A stretch of 64,000 bases of DNA from an uncultured Bacteroidota bacterium (lineage in GTDB: Bacteria > Bacteroidota > Bacteroidia > Chitinophagales > Saprospiraceae), in NCBI GenBank assembly GCA_937861115.1, contig CALMBD010000303.1:22181-86180 (forward strand). Direction: 5' to 3'. Below the pieces are notes generated by a model. The model was not told where the DNA came from, did not search any database, and saw only the letters and a program-made list of their open reading frames with translations. Shown here piece after piece: positions 42,156 to 51,150 of this stretch (within the stretch, counting starts at the first letter, position 1; each line of letters opens with the position of its first letter). Position numbers and translations under genes: made by a program.

Positions 42156-44339
42156 ATGTTGAAATTCGCCTTGTCCGTTTTTTTTACGATTCTGATCATT
42201 ACCGGTGCGGAAGCACAGGTTACACCAGATACACTTGTTCCTTTCGTGCTGCGCGAGGTCAATATTTCTGTTCAAAGGGAAAATATCCGGCGGTTGCCGC
42301 AGGTTCAGGGCACCTATATCTGGTCGGGTAAAAAAAGTGAAGTCATCAACCTCGAATATACCGACGCCAATATTTCGGAAAAAACGGCACGGCAGGTATT
42401 CGCCAAAGTGCCCGGCGTTTTTGTGTACGATATGGACGGTGCAGGCAACCAGACCAATATCTCTACCCGCGGACTCGATCCCCACCGGGGCTGGGAGTTC
42501 AACATCAGGGCAGACGGGATCATAACCAATTCCGATATGTACGGTTATCCGGCCAGCCATTTCAGCCTGCCGATGGAGGCCATTGGCCGTATCGAACTGG
42601 TGCGCGGCACAGGAGCACTTCAATACGGGGCACAATTCGGCGGCATGCTGAATTATGTGCTGAAACAGCCCGATACGACAAAGAAATTCGGACTGGAAAG
42701 TATCAACGCCGCCGGATCATACGGACTGCTGAGTACCTATACTGCCATCGGCGGAAAGATCGGCAAGCTTCGGTACTATACCTTTTTCAACAAACGTATA
42801 TCGGATGGCTACCGCGACAACAGCGCGTCCGACTACGACGGCCAGGGCATTGTGTTGCAATACGCAGCCGCTTCCAATATTGTGCTCAAGGCATCTTTGC
42901 TGCGCTCCAACTATGTTTACCAACTACCGGGCCCCCTGACGGATGCCATGTTTGCCGCCAACCCGCGGCAATCGACCCGCTCCCGCAATTTTTACAGCCC
43001 GGAGATCTATGTGCCGTCGTTATCTGCAACCTGGAATATCAGCGACCGCACCCGCCTGAGTTGGACGGCCTCTGCCGTGCTGGGAGAGCGGCGCAGCGTG
43101 ATGTTCGACCGGCTTGCCACTATTCCGGACACCATCAACCGCAATACACTGGATTACAACCCCCGCCAGGTAGACCTTGATCATTTCAACAGTTACACCA
43201 CGGAAATGAGGTTGTTGCAGGAATACGCCTTGTTTGGGCGGAACTCCACCCTGGCGGTTGGAGTGCAGTATATGAACAACGACCTCAATCGGCAGCAACA
43301 AGGCAAAGGCACTACCGGATCAGATTTTGACATGACGATCGACGCTTCGGGCTGGGGCCGCGACCTGCATTTGCGGAGCCGGAATATCGCGCTGTCCCTG
43401 GAAAACAGGTTCCAACTGACCGATGCATTTTCAGTTAGTCCGGGTATCCGTGTCGAATCAGGCGCCTCCAAAATGACAGGAAAGACTTCATACTACGATC
43501 CTGCCGATCTGCCCAACACCATCAACCATAAATTTGCCTTGTTGGGCATCAGCGCGGATTATGCCCTCGGCGGACAGCAAAACCTGTACGCCGGATGGTC
43601 ACAGGCATACCGGCCGGTCATCTTCAAGGATATTGTGCCCGGCAATGTTTACGAGCAATCGGATAAAAACCTGAAAGATGCTTCCGGGTATAATATGGAA
43701 CTGGGCTGGCGCGGTTCGAAAGGGGGACTCAAATGGGATGTCAGCGTTTTTTCCCTTCGATACAACAATCGTCTGGGCAATCTCGCCCGGTACAACGGCG
43801 CCCTGGATACGTTTGTACTGTTCCGGACCAATATCGGCGATTCGCGCACGACCGGGCTTGAAATGTTTGCCGAATACGGCTTCCGGGTTTTTGATGCCGT
43901 GCATGTCAGCATCTTCACTTCCACGGCCTGGTTCGACAGCAAATACCTGGGCGATTCGCTGCGTGTGAGCAGCACGGAAAACAAAAGCATCAAAGGCAAA
44001 CGTGTGGAAAGCGTTCCTGAATGGATCAGCCGGAACGGGCTGAATATTCGATACAGCAACCTGAGTGTTTCCCTGCTGTACAGTTATACCGGCGAAACAT
44101 TTTCAGACCCCCTGAACACGAGAACACCGTCGGCCAACGGCGCCGTAGGGCTTGTGCCGTCGTATGGCTTGCTCGACCTGAATGCGTCGTACCGCGTGCA
44201 CAACCTGACTTTCCGGCTGAGTATCAATAATATCACCGACAAGCAGTATTTCACCAAACGCCCGACATTTTACCCCGGACCGGGCATTTGGTCTTCCGAC
44301 GGGAGAGGCATGGCGCTGTCGGTAGGGATACGGTTATGA
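42156..44339 (+). CDS. TonB-dependent outer-membrane receptor (FecA-like)
   Basis: A 727-aa protein with a signal peptide (MLKFALSVFFTILIITGAEAQ). The plug domain (about 55-175) shows VPGVFVYDMDGAGNQTNIST, RGLDPHRGW, and IELVRGTGALQYGAQFGGMLNYVLK. A 22-strand-type barrel fills the rest, ending in GMALSVGIRL. There is no CarboxypepD-like N-terminal extension and no SusD neighbour, so uptake of an iron chelate or similar small ligand is more likely than glycan uptake. The plug wording is closest to FecA-type receptors. No partner TonB or regulator genes are nearby. A B12 role cannot be excluded, as the window holds a BtuG-like gene at 21560-22597. Confidence 0.9.
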   Translation: MLKFALSVFFTILIITGAEAQVTPDTLVPFVLREVNISVQRENIRRLPQVQGTYIWSGKKSEVINLEYTDANISEKTARQVFAKVPGVFVYDMDGAGNQTNISTRGLDPHRGWEFNIRADGIITNSDMYGYPASHFSLPMEAIGRIELVRGTGALQYGAQFGGMLNYVLKQPDTTKKFGLESINAAGSYGLLSTYTAIGGKIGKLRYYTFFNKRISDGYRDNSASDYDGQGIVLQYAAASNIVLKASLLRSNYVYQLPGPLTDAMFAANPRQSTRSRNFYSPEIYVPSLSATWNISDRTRLSWTASAVLGERRSVMFDRLATIPDTINRNTLDYNPRQVDLDHFNSYTTEMRLLQEYALFGRNSTLAVGVQYMNNDLNRQQQGKGTTGSDFDMTIDASGWGRDLHLRSRNIALSLENRFQLTDAFSVSPGIRVESGASKMTGKTSYYDPADLPNTINHKFALLGISADYALGGQQNLYAGWSQAYRPVIFKDIVPGNVYEQSDKNLKDASGYNMELGWRGSKGGLKWDVSVFSLRYNNRLGNLARYNGALDTFVLFRTNIGDSRTTGLEMFAEYGFRVFDAVHVSIFTSTAWFDSKYLGDSLRVSSTENKSIKGKRVESVPEWISRNGLNIRYSNLSVSLLYSYTGETFSDPLNTRTPSANGAVGLVPSYGLLDLNASYRVHNLTFRLSINNITDKQYFTKRPTFYPGPGIWSSDGRGMALSVGIRL

Positions 44340-44345
44340 TGTATC

Positions 44346-47129
44346 TTACACCTTACTCGTAAGCCTGCGCCACAAACTGATGGCCAGACCGATCAGCATC
44401 ATGATGGAGCCTATCCACACCAGGTTGATGCCCGGGAAAACGATGGCTTCCAGCACGATATAATCGGAGCGCGATACATTTTCGGCGATTTCTACGGGTA
44501 TTTTGCTCATCTCCTTGCTGGCTTGCGCTACTCCAATCGTTAGCACGCCTTCCTGCGGGTCGATCTTTTCAAACCTGAAATGCAGGCCGAATTCGGGCGC
44601 TTCGTCTTTCAGGCTGAACGGCTGGTTGCCGCGGATCAGGTACACCGGCGTAGCGGAAGCCGTACGGCCATCCGGAGCGGTGATCTCCAGTCTGGCTCCG
44701 ACGGCGATATCGCCATCGGCAGCAACATAGGCCGGGTGTTTCACTTCCGACTCAGGTCCAATAAAACGGACGGTATAACCCTGGTATATAAACGAACTGC
44801 CTTTTTTTACCGGGAAATTGGTGTATTGCAGGTCGTTCTCCAGTTTAAACATCTGCTCCATCGAGGCCTCGCTGAGGCGAATCTTCATTTGCAACTGGTT
44901 CACTGCCGCCGGCAGCGTGAAGGCGCCCTGGCCCATGCGCAGGTAGAACATCGGCTCGGCGGTATAGGACTTCGGGTCGTCGAGTGAATACGCGCGCATT
45001 TTCAGGCCGAAGGCTAGATCGCCTTGCTCCGGCTTGTAATCCGGGTTGCTCGGCTGTTTGGTGAGGCTCTCCACGACAAGGTAATGCCGTTTCGTAAAGA
45101 TCGTATCGCCCACGATGGCTTCATACTGTTCAAATTTCAGGCTGTCATCCTGTTGTTTGGCGTATTCCGGGTCGGATTCCGCCCGGGGCAATGCGGGCAC
45201 CAGCGTAAAAATGTCGCGGTCCCAGTAGTGCTGCGTCGAGGGGTTGTTGGCGACGACTTTTGAAAACTGACGGTCGTACATGACGTTGGGTGTCAGGGTA
45301 AATGCCTCGCCCGTGGGGTTTCCGTTTTCATCGAGGCGTTTGAAGTGCACCTCAAAAGTCCTGGTCTGACGCACAACCGTATCCTTTACATAGGTCGCCT
45401 CAAAACCGCGGATCGGCATGGGCGCATCTTTCATCAACAGCACATTCTTGTTTTTGCCGTCTTTGTCCATGCCTTCAATCAGGCCTTCCATGGCGAAATT
45501 ATTCACCGACACCCACGATTTGCCCAGGCCGGTGCTCATGATACCCAGGAGCAGCACCCCGAAGCCAAAGTGTGAAACGGCGGAACTGCCCAGTTTCAGG
45601 TTGCCTTTCATCGCGGTGATCAGGTAGTCCATATTGGCCGAAACGGCAAACATGGCGCTGAACAACAAGGCGTACAGTTGCCAGGCGCGTACCTCGATCC
45701 ACAAACTGTTCAGCACGGTAAGTCCGGCGGCGACCAGGGCGGCTATTCCCATATGCAGCCCGAATTTTTTGGCATAAACGGACCAGTTCCGTTCGTTGTA
45801 CCGCGTAAACTGCCCGATTGCCGTCAGCATTCCGATGAAAACCGCAATCCATAACTGGTACCGGTTGTGGTGTTCCACAGGATCGGTCAGCGCCCAGTCC
45901 GTACCAAATAATTTATTGATCACAGGCAATGAAGTCGCCCCGGTAATCAGTACGGCAGAAAAAAGGAGGACCAGCGAACCGATAAACATCCAGAATTCGC
46001 GCGCCGTGGCGCTTTCCTCACCCTTGATGTCCGGCACTTCCTTGTAACGCCACAGCCAGGCGACCAGGCCCAGCAGTGAAAAAACGGCGATGAACAGGAT
46101 CAACTGGAGGCCGAGTCCCATCTCCGTGAAGGCGTGGGCCGAAGTGTCGCCCAGGATACCGCTTCGGGTCAGATAAGTCGAATACAGGATCAGGACAAAG
46201 GAAAGCAAATAAAAGGCATAGGTGCTTCGGATGGAATAGCCCGTAGCGCGCGCTACCAGGTTGGTGTGGATACCTGCTACGAGCACCAGCCAGGGAACGA
46301 GAGAGGTGTTTTCCACGGGGTCCCAGGCCCAGTAACCGGCAAAGGAAAGGGCTTCATAGGCCCACGCGCCGCCCATCAGGATACCCGTTCCGAGTATGGC
46401 GCCTGAAAACAACGACCATTTGAGGGCCGGTTTCAGCCATTCCTTGTGTTCGCGCAGCCACAAACCCGCCATGGCAAATCCGAATGGCACGATGGTGGAG
46501 GCAAAACCGAGGAACAGGGTAGGGGGGTGGATGGTCATCCAGTAGTTCTGCAAAAGCGGGTTCAGGCCGTTGCCTTTTATCTGGTTGAGGTAGTCGGCAC
46601 GGGCGAAAATCGGCGCATCCATGGTATCGCGCAGCAGGTCGAAGGGGCTTGCACCGAGGCGAAATGCGCCGAAGTACAGGCCGAGGATCATGGAAGCGAT
46701 AAAAACTTCAGCCAGGGCAACGAACGTCAGTACAGGCGCCTCCCATTTGCCGCCGCGCAGCATAATGATCAGTCCAAGGACGATGTGCCAGAAACTCCAC
46801 AGCAGAAAACTGCCTTGTTGCTCCTTCCAGAAAGCGGAAAAGACATACTGTACCGGCAGATCGTCGGAGATGTTGGCCCAGGCATACTGGTACTCGTACA
46901 TTTTGCCGGTCAGAATATAGAACAGGCTGCCGATGATGCCCAGTACGGCTATGCCGTGCAGGAGGAATCCGAAGCGCCCGAGGTTGCGCCAGCCTTCCGA
47001 TTCAGGCAAATGACGGCGCTGGGTGGCGAAAAAGTACGAAATCGTGGAAAGCAGCGCCGCCACAAAGGACAGCACTACGAAAAGGTGGCCGAATTTGCCG
47101 GGAAGAAGTTGTTCGCCAATGTATTCCAT
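44346..47129 (-). CDS. ccmF: Cytochrome c biogenesis protein CcmF
   Basis: A 927-aa inner-membrane protein with about 14-16 helices and a large periplasmic domain (about 530-880). The heme-handling WWD-type segment reads YWAWDPVENTSLVPWL (about 263-278). It is followed by the conserved ARATGYSIRSTYAF and TRSGIL segments of the CcmF/CcsA superfamily. CcmF joins heme from CcmE to apocytochrome c. The ccmE here is at 32624-33022, so the ccm genes are scattered. It is somewhat longer than E. coli CcmF (about 650 aa), owing to the big periplasmic insertion common in Bacteroidota. A perfect -7 box lies only 4 nt before the ATG. Confidence 0.9.
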   Translation of the reverse strand: MEYIGEQLLPGKFGHLFVVLSFVAALLSTISYFFATQRRHLPESEGWRNLGRFGFLLHGIAVLGIIGSLFYILTGKMYEYQYAWANISDDLPVQYVFSAFWKEQQGSFLLWSFWHIVLGLIIMLRGGKWEAPVLTFVALAEVFIASMILGLYFGAFRLGASPFDLLRDTMDAPIFARADYLNQIKGNGLNPLLQNYWMTIHPPTLFLGFASTIVPFGFAMAGLWLREHKEWLKPALKWSLFSGAILGTGILMGGAWAYEALSFAGYWAWDPVENTSLVPWLVLVAGIHTNLVARATGYSIRSTYAFYLLSFVLILYSTYLTRSGILGDTSAHAFTEMGLGLQLILFIAVFSLLGLVAWLWRYKEVPDIKGEESATAREFWMFIGSLVLLFSAVLITGATSLPVINKLFGTDWALTDPVEHHNRYQLWIAVFIGMLTAIGQFTRYNERNWSVYAKKFGLHMGIAALVAAGLTVLNSLWIEVRAWQLYALLFSAMFAVSANMDYLITAMKGNLKLGSSAVSHFGFGVLLLGIMSTGLGKSWVSVNNFAMEGLIEGMDKDGKNKNVLLMKDAPMPIRGFEATYVKDTVVRQTRTFEVHFKRLDENGNPTGEAFTLTPNVMYDRQFSKVVANNPSTQHYWDRDIFTLVPALPRAESDPEYAKQQDDSLKFEQYEAIVGDTIFTKRHYLVVESLTKQPSNPDYKPEQGDLAFGLKMRAYSLDDPKSYTAEPMFYLRMGQGAFTLPAAVNQLQMKIRLSEASMEQMFKLENDLQYTNFPVKKGSSFIYQGYTVRFIGPESEVKHPAYVAADGDIAVGARLEITAPDGRTASATPVYLIRGNQPFSLKDEAPEFGLHFRFEKIDPQEGVLTIGVAQASKEMSKIPVEIAENVSRSDYIVLEAIVFPGINLVWIGSIMMLIGLAISLWRRLTSKV

Positions 47130-47133
47130 GGGG

Positions 47134-47141
47134 CAAAGGTA
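47134..47141 (-). promoter_or_regulatory. -7 box (TACCTTTG) almost touching the ccmF start
   Basis: On the minus strand TACCTTTG ends four bases before the ATG at 47129. Transcription would begin at or inside the start codon, implying a leaderless mRNA, a downstream start, or a chance match. Confidence 0.35.
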
Positions 47142-47217
47142 ACACCACGCCGCGAAATGCGATCAGCAGAAAAGTGGTTTGGAAAAGGAATAAACAGCGG
47201 TGTTAAATTCCGGCAGA

Positions 47218-49890
47218 TCACTTCTTTTCCGCGATCCGCCTCAACTCGTTCAACTTCCACAAGGCATCCATGGGCGTCATGGTATTCAGGTCGAGCGCCA
47301 GCAGTTCCTCTTTGATCTTCATGGTGAAATCATCTACATCGAAGATGTGCAGTTGCAACGGCGCCGCGATATTCTTTACCTTTTGGCGCATCTGGACCTG
47401 CGTTTCCGTTTTTTGCGCCTTGCCGTCTGCCGCCTGCCGTCCGTTGTCGACCGTTTTTTCTTCCAGGGTTTTCAAGATATCGCCGGCGCGTTCGACGATG
47501 CTCTGGGGCATGCCGGCCATACGCGCGACGTGGATGCCGAAAGAGTGGTTGGAGCCGCCGGGCGTCAGTTTGCGCAGGAAAATGACCTTGTGCCCCACTT
47601 CTCTGGTGCTGACGTGAAAATTGTGGATGCGTTCGTGGTTTTCCGCCAGTTCGTTGAGTTCGTGGTAGTGGGTGGCAAACAGCGTTTTGGGGCAGGCCCG
47701 GTCGTTGTCGTGCAGAAACTCGGCAAGGCTCCAGGCAATACTGATGCCGTCGTAGGTGCTGGTGCCGCGGCCGATCTCGTCGAGCAGGATCAGCGAACGC
47801 GCGCTGATGTTGTTCATGATGAGCGCCGTTTCGTTCATTTCCACCATGAACGTACTCTCGCCGCCGCTGATGTTGTCGCTTGCCCCTACACGCGTGAACA
47901 CCTTGTCTACCAGCCCAATACGCGCGCTTTGGGCCGGCACAAAACTGCCCATCTGCGCGAGCAGGGTAATGAGGGCGGTCTGGCGCAGCAGCGCCGACTT
48001 GCCCGACATATTGGGTCCGGTGATGAGTATGATCTGGATGGAGTCGTTGTCGAGGTAGACGTCGTTGGGCACGTAGGCCTCGCCGACGGGCAATTGCGTT
48101 TCGATGACGGGGTGCCGTCCGTCACGGATGTCGAGCACCAGCGAGTCGTCGAGTTCGGGCCGGACATATCCGCCTTTCATGGCAACTTTCGCAAACGAGA
48201 GCAGGCAGTCGAGCCGGGCGATCAGGTGCGCATTGTGCTGAACGGGCTGGATGTACTGACCGATTTCCTCCACCAGGGCGAGAAAAATGTGCTCTTCCAG
48301 TTCCAGCATTTTTTCCTCGGCGCCCAGTATTTTGGCTTCCAGAAGTTTGAGTTCCTCCGTAATGAAGCGCTCGCCGTTTGCAATGGTCTGCTTGCGCGTC
48401 CATTCGGCGGGCACATGGTCTTTCCATTTGCTCGTAACCTCGATATAATAGCCGAAAACATTATTGAAGGCGATCTTGAGGGTCGGAATGCCGGTGCGTT
48501 CCGACTCGCGCTGCTGGATTTCGAGCAGCAGCTCGCGGCTGTTGCGCACCACGTTGCGCAGGTCGTCGAGGTCCGGATCAGAGCCGTCGGCGATGGCGCC
48601 GCCCTTCCGGATATCCACCGGCGGGTCGGGCGCGATGTCCCGTTCAATGCGCTCCCGGAGGGTGTGACAGGGGTTGAGCCCTTCGGCGAGTTTGCGCAGG
48701 GCGGGGTGGTTGGTGGCCGACAGCAGTATCTTGAGTTGTTCGATCGCCATCAGGGCCCGCCGGAGTTGCATGACCTCCCTGGGATTGATCTTGCCCACTG
48801 CGGTCTTGCTCATCAGGCGCTCGAGGTCGCCCACATGGCGGACGTGCGGCTCGATCGTGCCGGCAAAATCCTGATTTTCAACAAAAAAGGAAACCACGTC
48901 CTGCCGTTCTTCAATCTGGGTAAGGCTGGTCAGCGGCAGCAGCACCCATTTTTTCAGGAGCCTTGCGCCCATGGGGCTCACCGTTTTATCGAGCACCTGG
49001 AGCAGCGAGATGCCGTTTTCGTGGTTGCTGCTCACCAGTTCGAGGTTTCGGATGGTGAACCGGTCGAGCCAGACGTATTTTTCCGTCTGCAACCTGCTGA
49101 TGCCCGTGATGTGCGCGAGTTTGGTATTTTCCGTGGTGCCGAGATAGTGCAGAATGGCGCCTGCGGCGGTTTGCCCGTGGTCCATGTCTTCCACCCCAAA
49201 GCCTTTCATGCTTTGGGTCTGGAAATGCTGGAGCAATTTTTCCCGTCCGAAATCCCGGGTAAAAATCCAGTCCTCCAGGGTGTAGGTGTAGAATTTGTCG
49301 CCGTAAACAGCCGTAAACTCCTTCAATCTGCTTTTGGGCAGGATGATCTCTGCAGGCCTGAAACTTTGCAGGAGTTTATCCATGGTGGCGGCGTCGCCTT
49401 CGGAAACAAAAAATTCTCCCGTCGAGATATCGAGGAAAGCCGCGCCGAGGTGTTCGTGCGGACCGAATGCCAGTGCTGCCAGAAAATTGTTTGAATTGTG
49501 GTCGAGCAGGGCGTCGTCGGTCGTTACGCCGGGTGTAACAACTTCCGTGACGGAGCGCCGGACCACCCGGCCGGGCACCGGTTTTTCCATCTGCTCGCAG
49601 ATGGCCACGCGAAATCCGGCGCGCACCAGTTTGGGCAGGTACATATCCAGCGCGTGGTAGGGGAAGCCCGCCAGTTCGACGTCGGAACCGCCATTGTTGC
49701 GGCTGGTGAGGGTAATGCCGAGTGCCCGCGATGCCTTGACAGCATCTTCGCCAAAGGTCTCGTAAAAGTCACCCACACGGAATAGCAGCACAGCGTCCGG
49801 GTATTTGGTTTTTACCTGAACATATTGCTGCATCAGGGGCGTTGTTTTGCCTTCGCCCGCATTATTATTGCCCTTTTTGGATTTTGCCAT
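47218..49890 (-). CDS. mutS: DNA mismatch repair protein MutS
   Basis: An 890-aa protein with the full MutS domain order. The mismatch-reading domain I has the FxE motif (Phe42-Tyr-Glu44 in GDFYETFGEDA). The connector, core and clamp domains follow. The ATPase carries Walker A GPNMSGKSALLRQ (about 625-637) and Walker B LILLDEIGRGTSTYDG (about 703-718). The C-terminal helix-turn-helix precedes a short Lys/Glu tail. It binds base mismatches and small loops and recruits MutL (not in the window). The N-terminal MAKSKKGNNNAGEGK is a basic, disordered extension seen in related MutS proteins. Confidence 0.97.
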   Translation of the reverse strand: MAKSKKGNNNAGEGKTTPLMQQYVQVKTKYPDAVLLFRVGDFYETFGEDAVKASRALGITLTSRNNGGSDVELAGFPYHALDMYLPKLVRAGFRVAICEQMEKPVPGRVVRRSVTEVVTPGVTTDDALLDHNSNNFLAALAFGPHEHLGAAFLDISTGEFFVSEGDAATMDKLLQSFRPAEIILPKSRLKEFTAVYGDKFYTYTLEDWIFTRDFGREKLLQHFQTQSMKGFGVEDMDHGQTAAGAILHYLGTTENTKLAHITGISRLQTEKYVWLDRFTIRNLELVSSNHENGISLLQVLDKTVSPMGARLLKKWVLLPLTSLTQIEERQDVVSFFVENQDFAGTIEPHVRHVGDLERLMSKTAVGKINPREVMQLRRALMAIEQLKILLSATNHPALRKLAEGLNPCHTLRERIERDIAPDPPVDIRKGGAIADGSDPDLDDLRNVVRNSRELLLEIQQRESERTGIPTLKIAFNNVFGYYIEVTSKWKDHVPAEWTRKQTIANGERFITEELKLLEAKILGAEEKMLELEEHIFLALVEEIGQYIQPVQHNAHLIARLDCLLSFAKVAMKGGYVRPELDDSLVLDIRDGRHPVIETQLPVGEAYVPNDVYLDNDSIQIILITGPNMSGKSALLRQTALITLLAQMGSFVPAQSARIGLVDKVFTRVGASDNISGGESTFMVEMNETALIMNNISARSLILLDEIGRGTSTYDGISIAWSLAEFLHDNDRACPKTLFATHYHELNELAENHERIHNFHVSTREVGHKVIFLRKLTPGGSNHSFGIHVARMAGMPQSIVERAGDILKTLEEKTVDNGRQAADGKAQKTETQVQMRQKVKNIAAPLQLHIFDVDDFTMKIKEELLALDLNTMTPMDALWKLNELRRIAEKK

Positions 49891-50084
49891 TTGTATCGAT
49901 CCTGATTTTCCGGGACGCGGTAAAGTTAGTACTGCATCGGGAACCTGACGGTGCCGGCACGCCTTTTTTGCGATTTATATTCCGGAAAATTATTGGCGCA
50001 GCGTTTCCGGACGGACAGCGTATTTTGGCAGGCCTTTCCCGCCATGCGGGCAGGGCGCCGACATCGTCAAGCGAATCAAAGAAT

Positions 50085-50348
50085 ATGCAGCAAATCAATC
50101 AATTTATCCGGATATACCTGAAAGAACTGGAAATGACCGGCGTCCTGATGCGAATAGGCAGTTTTACGCTGGTCAGTTGGCTGGGCCCGGCAAGCCCTTT
50201 TCTGTTTGTGTGGATATTCAACACCATTGACGCCATCATCCTGTCGTGGTGTTCCATTTTGAAAAGAGACCGGGCGTATACCCTGTTAAATTTGTTTTGG
50301 ATACTTGTCGGCATTGTCGGCATCTTTAGGGCTACCTATCATCATTGA
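50085..50348 (+). CDS. Small three-helix membrane protein
   Basis: An 87-aa protein from the ATG at 50085. It has hydrophobic segments FTLVSWLGPASPFLFVWIF and LLNLFWILVGIVGIF, with a middle helix NTIDAIILSWCSIL. The LLNLFWxxVGxxGI ending is like that of small uncharacterised membrane proteins in other bacteria. It lies 16 nt upstream of the ABC ATPase gene, suggesting co-transcription, and could be an accessory subunit of that exporter. A longer frame from 49842 overlaps mutS and is not supported. Confidence 0.6.
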   Translation: MQQINQFIRIYLKELEMTGVLMRIGSFTLVSWLGPASPFLFVWIFNTIDAIILSWCSILKRDRAYTLLNLFWILVGIVGIFRATYHH

Positions 50349-50364
50349 CCAAACTCCTCTTACC

Positions 50365-51150
50365 ATGAGCCAACCGGCCATTAGCATAAAAAACCTGCAT
50401 AAACACTACGGAAACAAACACGTGTTGCAGGGCATCGACCTCGAGGTGTATCCCGGTCAGGTACTTGGGTATATCGGACCCAACGGCGCCGGCAAAAGCA
50501 CCACTGTCAAGGTGCTCTGCGGACTCATCAGCGATTACAGCGGCGACGTGCGGGTGCGGGGCATCGACGTACGCGAAAACCCCGTGGAGGCAAAACGCCT
50601 GATCGGGTATGTGCCCGAGTTGGCCGAACTGTACGATGTGCTGACGCCTTCCGAATTCCTGCATTTTATGGGCAACCTGTACGGACTGGATGAACAGGTG
50701 TGTGAAGACCGGATCGTCAGGATGATGGGCGCTTTCGGGCTGCAGGCGAACATTCACCAGCGGATGGATACGTTCAGCAAAGGCATGAAGCAGAAGGTGC
50801 TGCTGACCAGCGGGCTCATCCATAATCCCGACATCATCATCTTCGACGAGCCGCTCAGCGGCCTTGACGCCAATAGCGTGATCATTGTGAAAGACCTGAT
50901 CGGCAAACTGGCCAAAGAAGGCAAAACCATTTTCTACTGCAGCCACATGATGGATATTGTGGAAAAAGTAAGCGACCGCATTATCCTCATCGACCAGGGC
51001 AGGGTAGTGGCCGACGGCAGTTTCGAGGAACTGAAACAACAACAGGGCAATCAAAGTCTGGAGCAGATATTTGCCCGGCTCACCTTGCAGGAGGGACTCG
51101 GGCGTGCTGCCGACGACCTGATGAGCGCATTTGAAACCGAAAAGCCATGA
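50365..51150 (+). CDS. ABC-2 type exporter ATP-binding protein
   Basis: A 261-aa cytoplasmic ATPase. Walker A is GPNGAGKST (38-46), Q-loop wording is YVPELAELYDVLTPSEFL, the signature is FSKGMKQKV, Walker B is IIIFDEPLSGLD, and the H-loop is CSHMMD. This is the pattern of ABC-2 family exporters (drugs, polysaccharides, antibiotics or lipids). Its stop overlaps the start of the permease by 4 nt (ATGA), so the two are translationally coupled. The substrate is not predictable. Confidence 0.93.
   Translation: MSQPAISIKNLHKHYGNKHVLQGIDLEVYPGQVLGYIGPNGAGKSTTVKVLCGLISDYSGDVRVRGIDVRENPVEAKRLIGYVPELAELYDVLTPSEFLHFMGNLYGLDEQVCEDRIVRMMGAFGLQANIHQRMDTFSKGMKQKVLLTSGLIHNPDIIIFDEPLSGLDANSVIIVKDLIGKLAKEGKTIFYCSHMMDIVEKVSDRIILIDQGRVVADGSFEELKQQQGNQSLEQIFARLTLQEGLGRAADDLMSAFETEKP

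Noticed and set aside
42156-44339. TonB receptor considered as BtuB partner of the BtuG-like gene
   Set aside because: No riboswitch precedes it, it is 20 kb away, and its plug wording is closer to FecA-type receptors. It remains only a remote possibility.
47200-49494. A 764-codon open frame on the plus strand opposite mutS
   Set aside because: It mirrors the codon bias of mutS, has no signal, motif or start context of its own, and lies wholly inside a certain gene.
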